DNA of 46,374 bases from Clostridiales bacterium (lineage in GTDB: Bacteria; Bacillota; Clostridia; Christensenellales; UBA1242): positions 1-46,374 of the forward strand of contig SVIU01000006.1 of the NCBI GenBank assembly GCA_015069335.1. Direction: 5' to 3'. The notes under the pieces were generated by a model. The model saw only the letters and a program-made list of their open reading frames with translations, did not search any database and was not told the origin of the DNA. This document shows positions 1-6,926 of the stretch, in pieces. Position 1 is the stretch's first letter; each line of letters starts with the position of its first letter. Made by a program: the position numbers and the translations under genes.

Positions 1-673
1 AAACGCAAGTATTACTTTATTTATCGCCGTAGTCATATTGCATAAGTCGCTCACAATTGACTTAAATTGCAAACGGCGCTCGCGGGGACAAGCGGTATAA
101 ATTATATTTTCGCTTGTTTGCAATTTAAGCATTGTTTGCTTGGGTTGCAAGAGTGAGATTATATTGGGCATGTATGATAGCAACACCTTTTTTGCAAATA
201 AATTTGCAAAGGTTGAGAATTTTTCAAACGAAACAAGTTTCTAAAAATTCTCAAAAGCCCGGTTTATGCTAACACACATGCCCAATTTTTAAACGCAAGT
301 ATTACTTTATTTATCGCCGTAGTCATATTGCATAAGTCGCTCACAATTGACTTAAATTGCAAACGGCGCTCGCGGGGACAAGCGGTATAAATTATATTTT
401 CGCTTGTTTGCAATTTACGCATTGTTTGCTTGTGTTGCAAGAATGAGATTATATTGGTCATGTATGTTAGCAACACCTTTTTTGCAAATAAATTGCAAAG
501 GTTGAGAATTTTCAAACGAAACAAGTTTCTAAAAATTCTCAAAAGCCCGGTTTATGCTAACATACATGCCCAATTTTTAAACGCAAGCATTACTTTATTT
601 ATCGCCGTAGTCATATTGCATAAGTCGCTCACAATTGACTTAAATTGCAAACGGCGCTCGCGGGGACAAGCGG
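1..673. repeat. Tandem ~289-bp repeat, 2 full units plus a partial third
   Basis: Unit 1 spans 1-290, unit 2 spans 291-578, and a truncated third unit runs 579-673, stopping inside the first palindrome. The units are nearly identical. Each holds nested inverted repeats. In unit 1, CTTAAATTGCAAAC (61-74) pairs with its exact complement at 116-129, enclosing ACAAGCG (88-94) and CGCTTGT (111-117). A second, imperfect long stem joins 164-187 and 261-285 and encloses TTGAGAATTTTT (213-224) and AAAAATTCTCAA (243-254). ORFs drawn across this block are read out of the repeat and look spurious. No gene is seen in 1-931. The left edge of the array lies outside the window. Confidence 0.9.
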
Positions 674-686
674 ATAATTTTTACAG

Positions 687-711
687 ACTAGGCGTAATGC
701 CTAGTTTTTTT
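687..711 (+). terminator. Rho-independent terminator
   Basis: A perfect 7-bp stem (ACTAGGC / GCCTAGT) with a 5-nt loop is followed by a T run. It closes the repeat array on the plus strand and would insulate the next promoter from read-through. Confidence 0.8.
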
Positions 712-871
712 ACGCTATAATTGTATAAACGACGAGTAATATTGCAAAGCATTGTTTTAGAGTTGGGGTTTCATTAAATTTAAAAACACTAGCCTTAACC
801 ACCAAAGTTTAGCGAAAAAAATCGTCAAAAAACATTTTTTTGAGATTTTTTGAAAAACTTTAAAATTTTAC

Positions 872-898
872 TTGACTTAATTCCGGGGGGGGTAAACT
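872..898 (+). promoter_or_regulatory. Promoter with an 8-G tract in the spacer
   Basis: A -35-like TTGACT (872-877) and a -10-like TAAACT (893-898) flank a 15-nt spacer holding eight consecutive G at 885-892. A G run like this is conspicuous in AT-rich DNA. A 15-nt spacer is short of the 17-nt optimum, so gain of one or two G would be expected to strengthen the promoter. It lies directly upstream of the secreted-protein gene at 932. Confidence 0.55.
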
Positions 899-931
899 AT
901 ATGTGAATTTCTAAAAAAGGGAGAAAAAACA

Positions 932-2251
932 ATGAAAAAGAAGTTTAGTTTAATATTAAACATTGCAACCATTTGCCTATGTGTATGTGCCATTGCCATA
1001 GGTGTATGGTCGGCAAAAAATGCTCAACTTGCCGTAAGCGGTAGTGTGGGATTTCAAGCAAACCATTGCAATGTAGACGCAACTATTGCATTTACGGGCA
1101 TGGCAACAACCGAGGGTGGCGAGGTAAGCCAAACGCCAGTTAATGTATTGGATGACGCAACAGACTCAGCCAATTTGCAAATACGTGGTCAAGATATGTC
1201 AGCATCGTTTGCAGACATATACTTTACCGATATGCCAAGTTATGATAATGCACAACCAATAACAATGACGTTTTCATTTACAAACCAATCAAATTTTGAA
1301 GTAGATGTATTTATAACCTTACCAACAATAACCAATGTAAGTTACACAAAAGACTCAGTAGCGGTAGAAAACAACCAAGTATATACCAAACTAGGCACAG
1401 CTCAAGGCAAAACACAAAAAACAATAGCAATAGTGTTAAACCTATCAGAATCAGCAACAGGCTTAACAAAAGCCGAATATAGTTTTGGAGTAGAGTTTAA
1501 GCAATCACCACTTAAGGTAATTGATGATCTTTATTGGGGTGCTTGGATTGAGGAGGTTTATGACGATAACGGAGAGGAAGTAATAGATCATAACTATGGT
1601 CTAGTAGAAAGACCAGCGATTGTTTTGGATCTTGGATATGATCAAAACACTAAACCAATACGTTGGTTTGCATATAAATATGATCGAAACGGAGACGGTG
1701 TTCCAGAAACACCAACCGATAATCTTAGCAGAAGTCAGTTGTTAAATTTATTACAAACAGATACGACATATGCGTTTATTTCCTATGAGCATACTTTTGA
1801 AGTAGATTATGGTACATTTGAAAATTTTGACCCTATGGAAGAGAGTACATGGCCAACATATTTAGATAGTGATGCTAAAACATATTTTGATGAGTTTCGA
1901 ACAAATTATAATATCCCAACTCAAGGAAGTTTATATCAAAAACAGATATTGCCTACAATAGTTGGAGAGGAAGACGGCAATAATGTTTATCAAAAAATTA
2001 CTCCACATTATTATGCTCAGGTTCACTTAGAACACAGTAACGATGCGGATGAATGGGTTATCGGGCCAAATGGTGATAGTGGAGAGTCGCATGTTTGGAG
2101 TGTTGATATGGGTGGCGAGGATAACTATCAAATATGTACGTATTATTTTGAATGGCATGCAGAAGAACTTTATTTTAGTGCCCAATATAGTGCTTGGGGT
2201 ACTTTGGATACGAGTGCGCCATGGCGCGGTAGTTTTATGTTTTTGGGCTAA
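932..2251 (+). CDS. Secreted protein with SipW-type signal peptide
   Basis: The 439-aa protein starts with a lysine cluster and a hydrophobic stretch (residues about 6-27), then a GVWSAKNAQ segment followed by a beta-rich region. This resembles proteins processed by SipW-type signal peptidases (TasA/camelysin-like). The first ~200 residues share layout with the product of 17671, including the IYFTD and YSFGVEF segments. The C-terminal half is different, rich in Trp, Tyr and acidic residues, and is not recognised; an IRWFAY stretch is faintly reminiscent of DUF6273-type domains. The start follows GGGAG by about 9 nt. A SipW-type peptidase is encoded at 7894. Secretion is well supported; the function of the mature protein is unknown. 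Confidence 0.8.
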   Translation: MKKKFSLILNIATICLCVCAIAIGVWSAKNAQLAVSGSVGFQANHCNVDATIAFTGMATTEGGEVSQTPVNVLDDATDSANLQIRGQDMSASFADIYFTDMPSYDNAQPITMTFSFTNQSNFEVDVFITLPTITNVSYTKDSVAVENNQVYTKLGTAQGKTQKTIAIVLNLSESATGLTKAEYSFGVEFKQSPLKVIDDLYWGAWIEEVYDDNGEEVIDHNYGLVERPAIVLDLGYDQNTKPIRWFAYKYDRNGDGVPETPTDNLSRSQLLNLLQTDTTYAFISYEHTFEVDYGTFENFDPMEESTWPTYLDSDAKTYFDEFRTNYNIPTQGSLYQKQILPTIVGEEDGNNVYQKITPHYYAQVHLEHSNDADEWVIGPNGDSGESHVWSVDMGGEDNYQICTYYFEWHAEELYFSAQYSAWGTLDTSAPWRGSFMFLG

Positions 2252-2387
2252 TCTTTTTTGTGTAGTAAATATGTGTTAATTTTTCTATAACCAAATAATT
2301 CTGTCGCAAAAACAAAATTTTATATTAATATGTGAGTGCTTTTTATGGAAGACTACTTGCATAACAATAATCTGTATTAATTATTTT

Positions 2388-2423
2388 AGACAAACTAAGT
2401 TATATGTTTAGTTTGTCTTTTTT
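2388..2423 (+). terminator. Rho-independent terminator
   Basis: AGACAAACTAA pairs with a matching TTAGTTTGTCT arm and is followed by six T. It lies 137 bp after the secreted-protein gene. The spacer between gene and terminator holds nothing else recognisable. Confidence 0.85.
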
Positions 2424-2490
2424 ATGTAGTAGGAAATGTCGACAATCGCGAGCGAAGCGAGCATTTGGCAGGATTTCCGCCCGTAAAAAA
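2424..2490 (-). repeat. Dispersed ACGGGCGGAAAT hairpin element, copy A
   Basis: Read on the minus strand, this stretch carries ACGGGCGGAAATC, a variable hairpin, then ATTTCCTACTACATAAA. The same framework occurs three more times at 13350-13720 on the plus strand. The outer GGAAAT/ATTTCC stem is constant while the apical stem differs between copies. It fills most of the gap before the HTH gene. Its function is unknown. Confidence 0.75.
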
Positions 2491-2512
2491 AAATAATAAA
2501 ATAGAACAAATG

Positions 2513-2542
2513 TTTGCATTTATTATAAATGTATGATATAAT
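2513..2542 (+). promoter_or_regulatory. Probable promoter for the HTH gene
   Basis: A perfect -10 TATAAT lies at 2537-2542, with a partial -35 (TTTGCA at 2513-2518, 18-nt spacer). The predicted start of transcription leaves a leader of about 15 nt before the ATG at 2565. Confidence 0.55.
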
Positions 2543-2564
2543 TAAAAATGAAGATAAATAAATT

Positions 2565-2870
2565 ATGAAAGATTACTACATTTTTGGAATATTATTATAT
2601 TTAATTAAAAAAAGGCGAACTACAGCAACAGAAATAGGTCGTGAGTTTAACATGTCCAGTAGAAACGTATACAGATATATCGATACACTTAGTTTGCTTG
2701 GTATACCTATTACAACAAAAGTTGGCAAGGGTGGAGGCATAGAACTTTTAGGTGATGTTATTTTAGAAAATATGGTGCTTCCTAAACATGAGAAAGACAT
2801 TTTAAAAGATTTTGTTCAAACCAATAATCTTCCAACAAATGTAAGAAATATATTATTTAAATTAATTTAA
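2565..2870 (+). CDS. Small HTH_11-type regulator lacking a WYL domain
   Basis: The 101-aa protein has an N-terminal winged helix-turn-helix of the HTH_11/DeoR type: residues 15-55 with TTATEIGREFNMSSRNVYRYI, followed by the GIPI...GKGGGIEL wing. This is the usual front end of YafY/YobV-like WYL regulators of about 300 aa, but the WYL sensor half is absent and the gene ends cleanly in TAA. It may be a stand-alone DNA-binding protein or a truncated remnant; no continuation of the family is visible downstream. The start has only a weak ribosome binding site. The neighbouring iscS gene has its own promoter, so a regulatory link to it is possible but unproven. Confidence 0.75.
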   Translation: MKDYYIFGILLYLIKKRRTTATEIGREFNMSSRNVYRYIDTLSLLGIPITTKVGKGGGIELLGDVILENMVLPKHEKDILKDFVQTNNLPTNVRNILFKLI

Positions 2871-2900
2871 AAATGGGGATATAAAATATTATATTGTCTA

Positions 2901-2946
2901 TTGCAATTTTTTTGGGTTTGTGTTAAAATTTAATCAGTTTGATTAA
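2901..2946 (+). promoter_or_regulatory. iscS promoter with dyad at the transcription start
   Basis: TTGCAA (2901-2906) and TAAAAT (2924-2929) are separated by 17 nt. A perfect 7-bp dyad, TTAATCA-GTT-TGATTAA (2930-2946), begins immediately after the -10 and covers the expected transcription start. This is a typical repressor operator position. No IscR-like gene is present in the window. Confidence 0.55.
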
Positions 2947-2958
2947 AAGGATTTTAAT

Positions 2959-4131
2959 ATGAGAAGAGTATATCTTGACAACGCAGCAACAACCATGTGT
3001 TCAAGCGAAGTAATAAACGAAATGTTACCAGTTTTTAACGCAGTTTATGGCAATCCAAACAGCTTGCACTCTTTTGGTCGTGAAGCGGAGGCAATTGTTG
3101 ACAGAGCAAGAGACAAAGTTGCAAAAGCAATCGGTTCAAAAACCAATGAAATATATTTCACTTCTGGTGGCAGTGAGGCAAACAACTGGGCAATAAAGGG
3201 TGTTGCCATGGCAAACAAAAGCAAAGGCAAACACATCATCACCACAAAAATAGAGCATGATTCGGTTTTAGAAAGTTGCAAAGCCTTAGAAAAAGAGGGT
3301 TTTGAAGTTACTTACCTAAATGTTGACGAAACAGGTCTTGTGAGTTTAGCAGACCTTATGCACCATATCAGAAAAGACACCATTTTAATTTCTGTTATGA
3401 TGGTTAACAACGAGGTTGGCACCATTCAAAACATCAAAGCAATGGCAAAAACAGCACATGAAAGTGGCATTATTTTCCATACAGACGCAGTTCAAGCAAT
3501 TGGCGCAGTAAAAATCAATGTAGAAGATATGGAAATTGATTTGCTAAGCATGTCTGCACATAAAATTTATGGTCCAAAAGGTTGCGGTGCACTATACATT
3601 CGCAATGGTATCAAATGTGCGGACTTGTTGGACGGTGGCAATCAAGAAAGAAAAAGACGTGCCGGCACAAGCAATGTATCTGCAATTGCAGGGTTTGGCA
3701 AAGCAATTGAAACAGCAACAAGAGATATAATTGTAAACCAACAAAAAATCAAAAAAATAAGAGAATATTTCTTAAAGCAAGTTACAGAAAAAATTGCTTA
3801 CACCAAAGTAAATGGTCATCCATACCAAAAAGTTCAAGGCATAATAAACATTGGTTTTGAAATGATCGATAGTGAATCTTTGCTTATGATGCTTGACATG
3901 GAAGGCATTGCCGTTTCAATAGGTTCAGCATGTACTTCTGGCGTGGCAGAAAAATCACACGTTTTAAAAGCAATGAACGTGCCTGACGAATATTTAAAAG
4001 GCTCTATAAGGCTTTCTTTTGGCAAAGCAATCTCAAAAGAAGATGTAGATTACACCATTGAAAAATTGGTTGAGATAGTTGCAAAACTTAGATCAATCAG
4101 CCCAATCACAAAAACAGGGAGGGCAAAATAA
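2959..4131 (+). CDS. iscS: Cysteine desulfurase (IscS/NifS family)
   Basis: The 390-aa PLP enzyme removes sulfur from L-cysteine and passes it as persulfide to an Fe-S scaffold. Visible signatures are the N-terminal YLDNAATT, TSGGSEANNWA, HTDAVQAIG, the PLP lysine in SAHKIYGPKG (K202) and the catalytic cysteine in GSACTSG (C325). Length is normal for IscS. The stop codon overlaps the start of the next gene by one base (TAATG), so the two are translationally coupled, as expected for a desulfurase-scaffold pair. The gene symbol is by family; an accessory desulfurase role (NifS or thiolation) cannot be excluded. Confidence 0.93.
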   Translation: MRRVYLDNAATTMCSSEVINEMLPVFNAVYGNPNSLHSFGREAEAIVDRARDKVAKAIGSKTNEIYFTSGGSEANNWAIKGVAMANKSKGKHIITTKIEHDSVLESCKALEKEGFEVTYLNVDETGLVSLADLMHHIRKDTILISVMMVNNEVGTIQNIKAMAKTAHESGIIFHTDAVQAIGAVKINVEDMEIDLLSMSAHKIYGPKGCGALYIRNGIKCADLLDGGNQERKRRAGTSNVSAIAGFGKAIETATRDIIVNQQKIKKIREYFLKQVTEKIAYTKVNGHPYQKVQGIINIGFEMIDSESLLMMLDMEGIAVSIGSACTSGVAEKSHVLKAMNVPDEYLKGSIRLSFGKAISKEDVDYTIEKLVEIVAKLRSISPITKTGRAK

Positions 4132-5006
4132 TGTACAACGAAAAAATATTAAAACTTTTCAAAAATCCGCTCAATTCAGGTGGTTTGCAAGGTGCTGACG
4201 GCATTGGTAAATATACAGACGAAGTTTGCGGCGACTGTGTAAAAATTTACATAAAGGTGGACGAAACTCAAACAATAACCGAAGCAAGATTCAAAACAAT
4301 GGGCAGTGTTGGCACAATTGCTGCAAGTAGTGCAATGTGTGTTTGTCTTGTTGGTTGTTCTTTGGAAGAGGCAATAAAAATTGACTATGAAAGAATTTAT
4401 CAAGTTACTGGCGAATATCCAACCTCAAAACTTTATTGCATAGATTTTGTAATTAAAGCAGTGGCATTAGCAATTGCCGATTATCACGAAAAACTAGAAA
4501 AAGACGTCAAAAAAAATGTCAACAAATTAAAAGCACCATCGGCTAAACAAACAAAAGTGCAGACTTTAGAAAATGTACAACAACAAGTTCCAACATCAAT
4601 AAATGTTTTAGAAACAAAACAAGCTGAATTGAAACAAGAAGAAATTGAAATTCTTGAGGAAAAACAAGATATTACAACCAAAGAAGCAAAGGTTAAACAA
4701 GTAGAAGCCACTCAACAAGAAAAATCTCTTACCCTTCAAGAAAGAATCGAGCAAGAATTTTTCTCAGATGATCTTCCCCAAGCAAAACCACAAGAATCGA
4801 CCTTTTTAAGTGATATTGATAAAGTTGAATTTGTTGAACCAAAAAGCGAATATTCAATTTTAAACAGTCCAATGTTTAAAAAAACAATAACTACAACAGT
4901 TACAACAACCAAAAAAGTTGATGTTGTAAGCAAACAAGAGGTTATCTCCGAAGAAAAACGCTCAAGCAATGCAAAAGCAATGTTTGACTCTATGTTTGAA
5001 GAATAA
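4131..5006 (+). CDS. NifU/IscU-like scaffold with altered cysteine set and long charged tail
   Basis: Residues 1-125 form an IscU/NifU-N domain that would assemble Fe-S clusters using sulfur from the upstream desulfurase. Of the three usual cluster ligands, C33 (VCGDCVK) and C103 (LYCID) align. The middle one, normally in a GCGSAIASSS motif, is replaced: the sequence reads MGSVGTIAASSA with Ser at 59. Extra cysteines occur at 36, 70, 72 and 76. Residues ~125-291 are a Lys/Glu/Gln-rich, probably coiled or disordered tail ending in NAKAMFDSMFEE, which is not part of normal IscU (~130-150 aa). Family assignment is firm; whether it binds clusters normally is not. Confidence 0.85.
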   Translation: MYNEKILKLFKNPLNSGGLQGADGIGKYTDEVCGDCVKIYIKVDETQTITEARFKTMGSVGTIAASSAMCVCLVGCSLEEAIKIDYERIYQVTGEYPTSKLYCIDFVIKAVALAIADYHEKLEKDVKKNVNKLKAPSAKQTKVQTLENVQQQVPTSINVLETKQAELKQEEIEILEEKQDITTKEAKVKQVEATQQEKSLTLQERIEQEFFSDDLPQAKPQESTFLSDIDKVEFVEPKSEYSILNSPMFKKTITTTVTTTKKVDVVSKQEVISEEKRSSNAKAMFDSMFEE

Positions 5007-5018
5007 TATGAATAAATT

Positions 5019-5052
5019 TACCCTTTTTACACAACCTATGTGTAGGAGGGTA
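5019..5052 (+). promoter_or_regulatory. Hairpin that buries a Shine-Dalgarno sequence
   Basis: The arms TACCCT...TACACA (5019-5033) and TGTGTAGGAGGGTA (5039-5052) pair almost completely, with two G-U pairs and one bulge, around a 5-nt loop. The AGGAGG of the following small ORF sits inside the 3' arm. A T-rich stretch follows, so the same hairpin could act as a weak terminator after the Isc pair or as a translational gate. Confidence 0.6.
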
Positions 5053-5057
5053 TTTTT

Positions 5058-5210
5058 ATGAAAGAGGGCTTGATTTGCGGTGTGCTACTTGGTATGGTTG
5101 CAGGCGCTTTGCTATACAAACATAATCCCCAAGCAAAGCAGCTTTTCAACAACACCGAAAATGCCGTAAAAAAAGAAATAAAAAATATGGCTTCCAAGCA
5201 AGACAAATAG
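5058..5210 (+). CDS. Small membrane protein, YtxH-like (50 aa)
   Basis: This ORF is too short for the supplied track. It begins with ATG after a very strong AGGAGGG and encodes a 50-aa protein: one glycine-rich hydrophobic segment (residues ~5-20, LICGVLLGMVAGALLY) followed by a basic, helix-forming tail. That layout is seen in YtxH-domain and similar small envelope proteins, but the match is by shape only. It lies 52 nt after the NifU-like gene, and its ribosome binding site is in a hairpin. Role unknown. Confidence 0.7.
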   Translation: MKEGLICGVLLGMVAGALLYKHNPQAKQLFNNTENAVKKEIKNMASKQDK

Positions 5211-5319
5211 CAAACTGCATTAAAACATAGCATTATAGCTAAGGGTTTGATGTTTGCCTTAACAAATTATGTCCAGCTTTATGGTTGGGCATTTTTTGTT
5301 CTTTTGCAACAAAAATAAA

Positions 5320-5327
5320 CATACAAT
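5320..5327 (+). promoter_or_regulatory. Sigma-E-like -10 box (CATACAAT)
   Basis: CATACAAT matches the -10 consensus of sporulation sigma-E promoters and is identical to the box upstream of spoIVA at 9229. A matching -35 is not obvious here. It lies about 195 bp upstream of the SpoIVFB-like gene, which belongs to the sigma-E regulon in Bacillus. Confidence 0.4.
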
Positions 5328-5332
5328 ACGAC

Positions 5333-5521
5333 ATGGTCAATGATAAATTTTTTGGCATAAAAATGTCAGTGATAAACGCAACAAACATTTACAATGTTAA
5401 ATATAAATACAAGGTTAAAAAAACAAATTTTATAAAAGCCACATTTTTTGAAACAGCAACACCAATTTTGTGCTTTTTATGTTTTACCCAAATGGTTGCA
5501 CTTTTAACAAAGGTTATATAA
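5333..5521 (+). CDS. Short hypothetical ORF coupled to the SpoIVFB-like gene
   Basis: A 62-aa reading frame begins at ATG 5333; an in-frame ATG at 5363 would give 52 aa. It ends one base before the start of the M50 protease gene. The N-terminal part is polar and basic, and the C-terminal part has a hydrophobic stretch (PILCFLCFTQMVALL). The track's longer version starts at TTG 5285. No family is recognised. In Bacillus the gene in this position encodes SpoIVFA, a much larger membrane partner and inhibitor of SpoIVFB, so a reduced functional counterpart is conceivable. If the CATACAAT box is used, transcription would start near 5334, favouring the ATG at 5363. Confidence 0.45.
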   Translation: MVNDKFFGIKMSVINATNIYNVKYKYKVKKTNFIKATFFETATPILCFLCFTQMVALLTKVI

Positions 5522-5522
5522 T

Positions 5523-6383
5523 ATGAAAAAGCCAAAAAGTTTTAGGCTTAGTGTTTTGTTTGTTGTCTTGGCACTGGCAATTTTGTTGTTTGATGGATTT
5601 TTAAACTTTGCCATATATTTTGGTGTTGTGTGTCTGCACGAGTTGGCTCATTTTTTAATGGCAAAAAAGTTGGGTTACAAACTTGCAAATTATTATGTTA
5701 TGCCTTATGGCGTTTGCCTAAACTACAACACAAATATCTTTGCCCCAAAAGATGAAGTTTTGATTGCACTAGCAGGGCCATTATCAAATATTGCTTTTTG
5801 CATTTTGTGTGTGGCACTTTGGTGGCTGTTTCCATCAACCTATTACGTTTTGGACTACTTTTGTTTTTGTAATTTAATTTTGGCGGGCTTTAACTTGTTG
5901 CCATGTTTTCCACTAGACGGCGGCAGAGTCTTAACTGCAATTCTTTCAAAAAAAATTGATAGAGAAAGAGCAATAAAAGTCACATATGTTTTGAATTATA
6001 TTTTTTCAGCGGTTTTGATAATTTTATTTGTAATTTCAATTTTTACCTGCATAAATTTTAGTTATATTTTTGTTGCAATATTTTTATTTTCAGGGACAAT
6101 AAATTCGAATAAATATTCAAACTATGAACATATTTCTTTAATAATAAATAAAAATAAATTATTAGAAAAAGGTGCAGATATAAAAGCCTTTGCAGTAAAT
6201 AGCAATGTAAAAATATTTAAAATATTATCAAAGTTTTCAAAATATAAATACAACGTTGTATATGTTGTGTTTCCAAGCGGTGCGGTGAAAATATTATCAG
6301 AAAATAATATAAATAATTTGGCAATAAAATATTCGCCAACAAAAAGCCTTGAAGAAATTACAAATAAATTAATAAATAATTAA
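5523..6383 (+). CDS. spoIVFB: Intramembrane metalloprotease, SpoIVFB-like (M50)
   Basis: This is a site-2-protease family enzyme. In Bacillus the orthologue cleaves pro-sigma-K in the mother cell during sporulation. The zinc motif HELAH sits in an N-terminal transmembrane segment (CLHELAHFLMAKKLGYK), and the second motif, LLPCFPLDGGR, supplies the metal-binding Asp. Several hydrophobic segments surround both motifs. The C-terminal ~90 residues are soluble and lie where SpoIVFB has its CBS-like domain. At 286 aa it matches the family. With spoIVA nearby and a sigma-E-type -10 upstream, a sporulation role is likely, but related M50 proteases have other substrates. Confidence 0.85.
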   Translation: MKKPKSFRLSVLFVVLALAILLFDGFLNFAIYFGVVCLHELAHFLMAKKLGYKLANYYVMPYGVCLNYNTNIFAPKDEVLIALAGPLSNIAFCILCVALWWLFPSTYYVLDYFCFCNLILAGFNLLPCFPLDGGRVLTAILSKKIDRERAIKVTYVLNYIFSAVLIILFVISIFTCINFSYIFVAIFLFSGTINSNKYSNYEHISLIINKNKLLEKGADIKAFAVNSNVKIFKILSKFSKYKYNVVYVVFPSGAVKILSENNINNLAIKYSPTKSLEEITNKLINN

Positions 6384-6422
6384 ATTATGAATTAATTAAT
6401 AATAAATACAAAAAATATATTT

Positions 6423-6926
6423 ATGAAACAAACATTAAAATATATTTATTCGGTAATTTTTGACAATTTAAAATTTGCCGAAGCAAAGCACACTTTGGTG
6501 CTAACGCTAGCCAGTGCTGTCATTGCCTTTGCGACAACTTTTTTTGGTAACAACACCTATCAAAACATCTTTGCAGTAGCCAGCATAATTTTTTCACTCA
6601 TAGCCATTTTTTACAGTTTTGTTGCTCTTGTTGCAAAAAGGGTAAGGCTAAAACAAAAAAAAGTAAAAGGTCAAGAAAACTTGGTTGCTTACAAGCACAT
6701 TATGCGTTTTGATGAAGTGGGTTACATTAGTGCCATAAAAAAGCAATATAATTTTACAAACATATACCAGCCCGACAATATGGACTTTGACCTTGCCAAA
6801 CTAATTATCACAACCTCAAAACTTGCATACATTAAATATTTGTATTTTAACTTTGCTGTTGTGTTTTTAATCACCAGCATAATTTGCATAATTATATCGG
6901 TGCTGATAAGAGGTCAAATATGGTAA
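6423..6926 (+). CDS. Membrane protein resembling Pycsar effector (PycTM/DUF5706)
   Basis: The 167-aa protein has an amphipathic N-terminus with FDNLKFAEAKHTLVL, two transmembrane helices (about 27-45 and 49-69), a soluble middle part with YKHIMRFDEVGYISAI, a helix with DLAKLIITTSKLAYIKYLYF, and a final transmembrane helix. This order (a K/H motif before the first helix, a helix pair, an S-x-L/I-A-x-x-K motif, a last helix) resembles the DUF5706/PycTM family, membrane effectors of cyclic-nucleotide antiphage systems. No cyclase is present, so this is a fold-level guess made without a search. The next gene overlaps its stop by seven bases. The usual alternative is a plain membrane protein of unknown role. 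Confidence 0.6.
   Translation: MKQTLKYIYSVIFDNLKFAEAKHTLVLTLASAVIAFATTFFGNNTYQNIFAVASIIFSLIAIFYSFVALVAKRVRLKQKKVKGQENLVAYKHIMRFDEVGYISAIKKQYNFTNIYQPDNMDFDLAKLIITTSKLAYIKYLYFNFAVVFLITSIICIIISVLIRGQIW

Noticed and set aside
1-673. Possible CRISPR array
   Set aside because: Units are ~289 bp and nearly identical throughout; there are no short repeats with unique spacers and no cas genes.
687-705. Extra operator for the XRE repressor (TAGGC-N-GCCTA)
   Set aside because: The spacing between half sites is two bases longer than in the 17568-17643 operators, and the site is followed by a T run, so a terminator explains it.
264-720. ORFs 264-542 (-) and 430-720 (+)
   Set aside because: Both are read through the tandem repeat units and the terminator, on opposite strands, with no ribosome binding site and no recognisable protein.
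5036-5233. Antisense ORF 5036-5233 (-)
   Set aside because: It is opposite the 50-aa plus-strand ORF that has a very strong ribosome binding site, and shows no ribosome binding site of its own.
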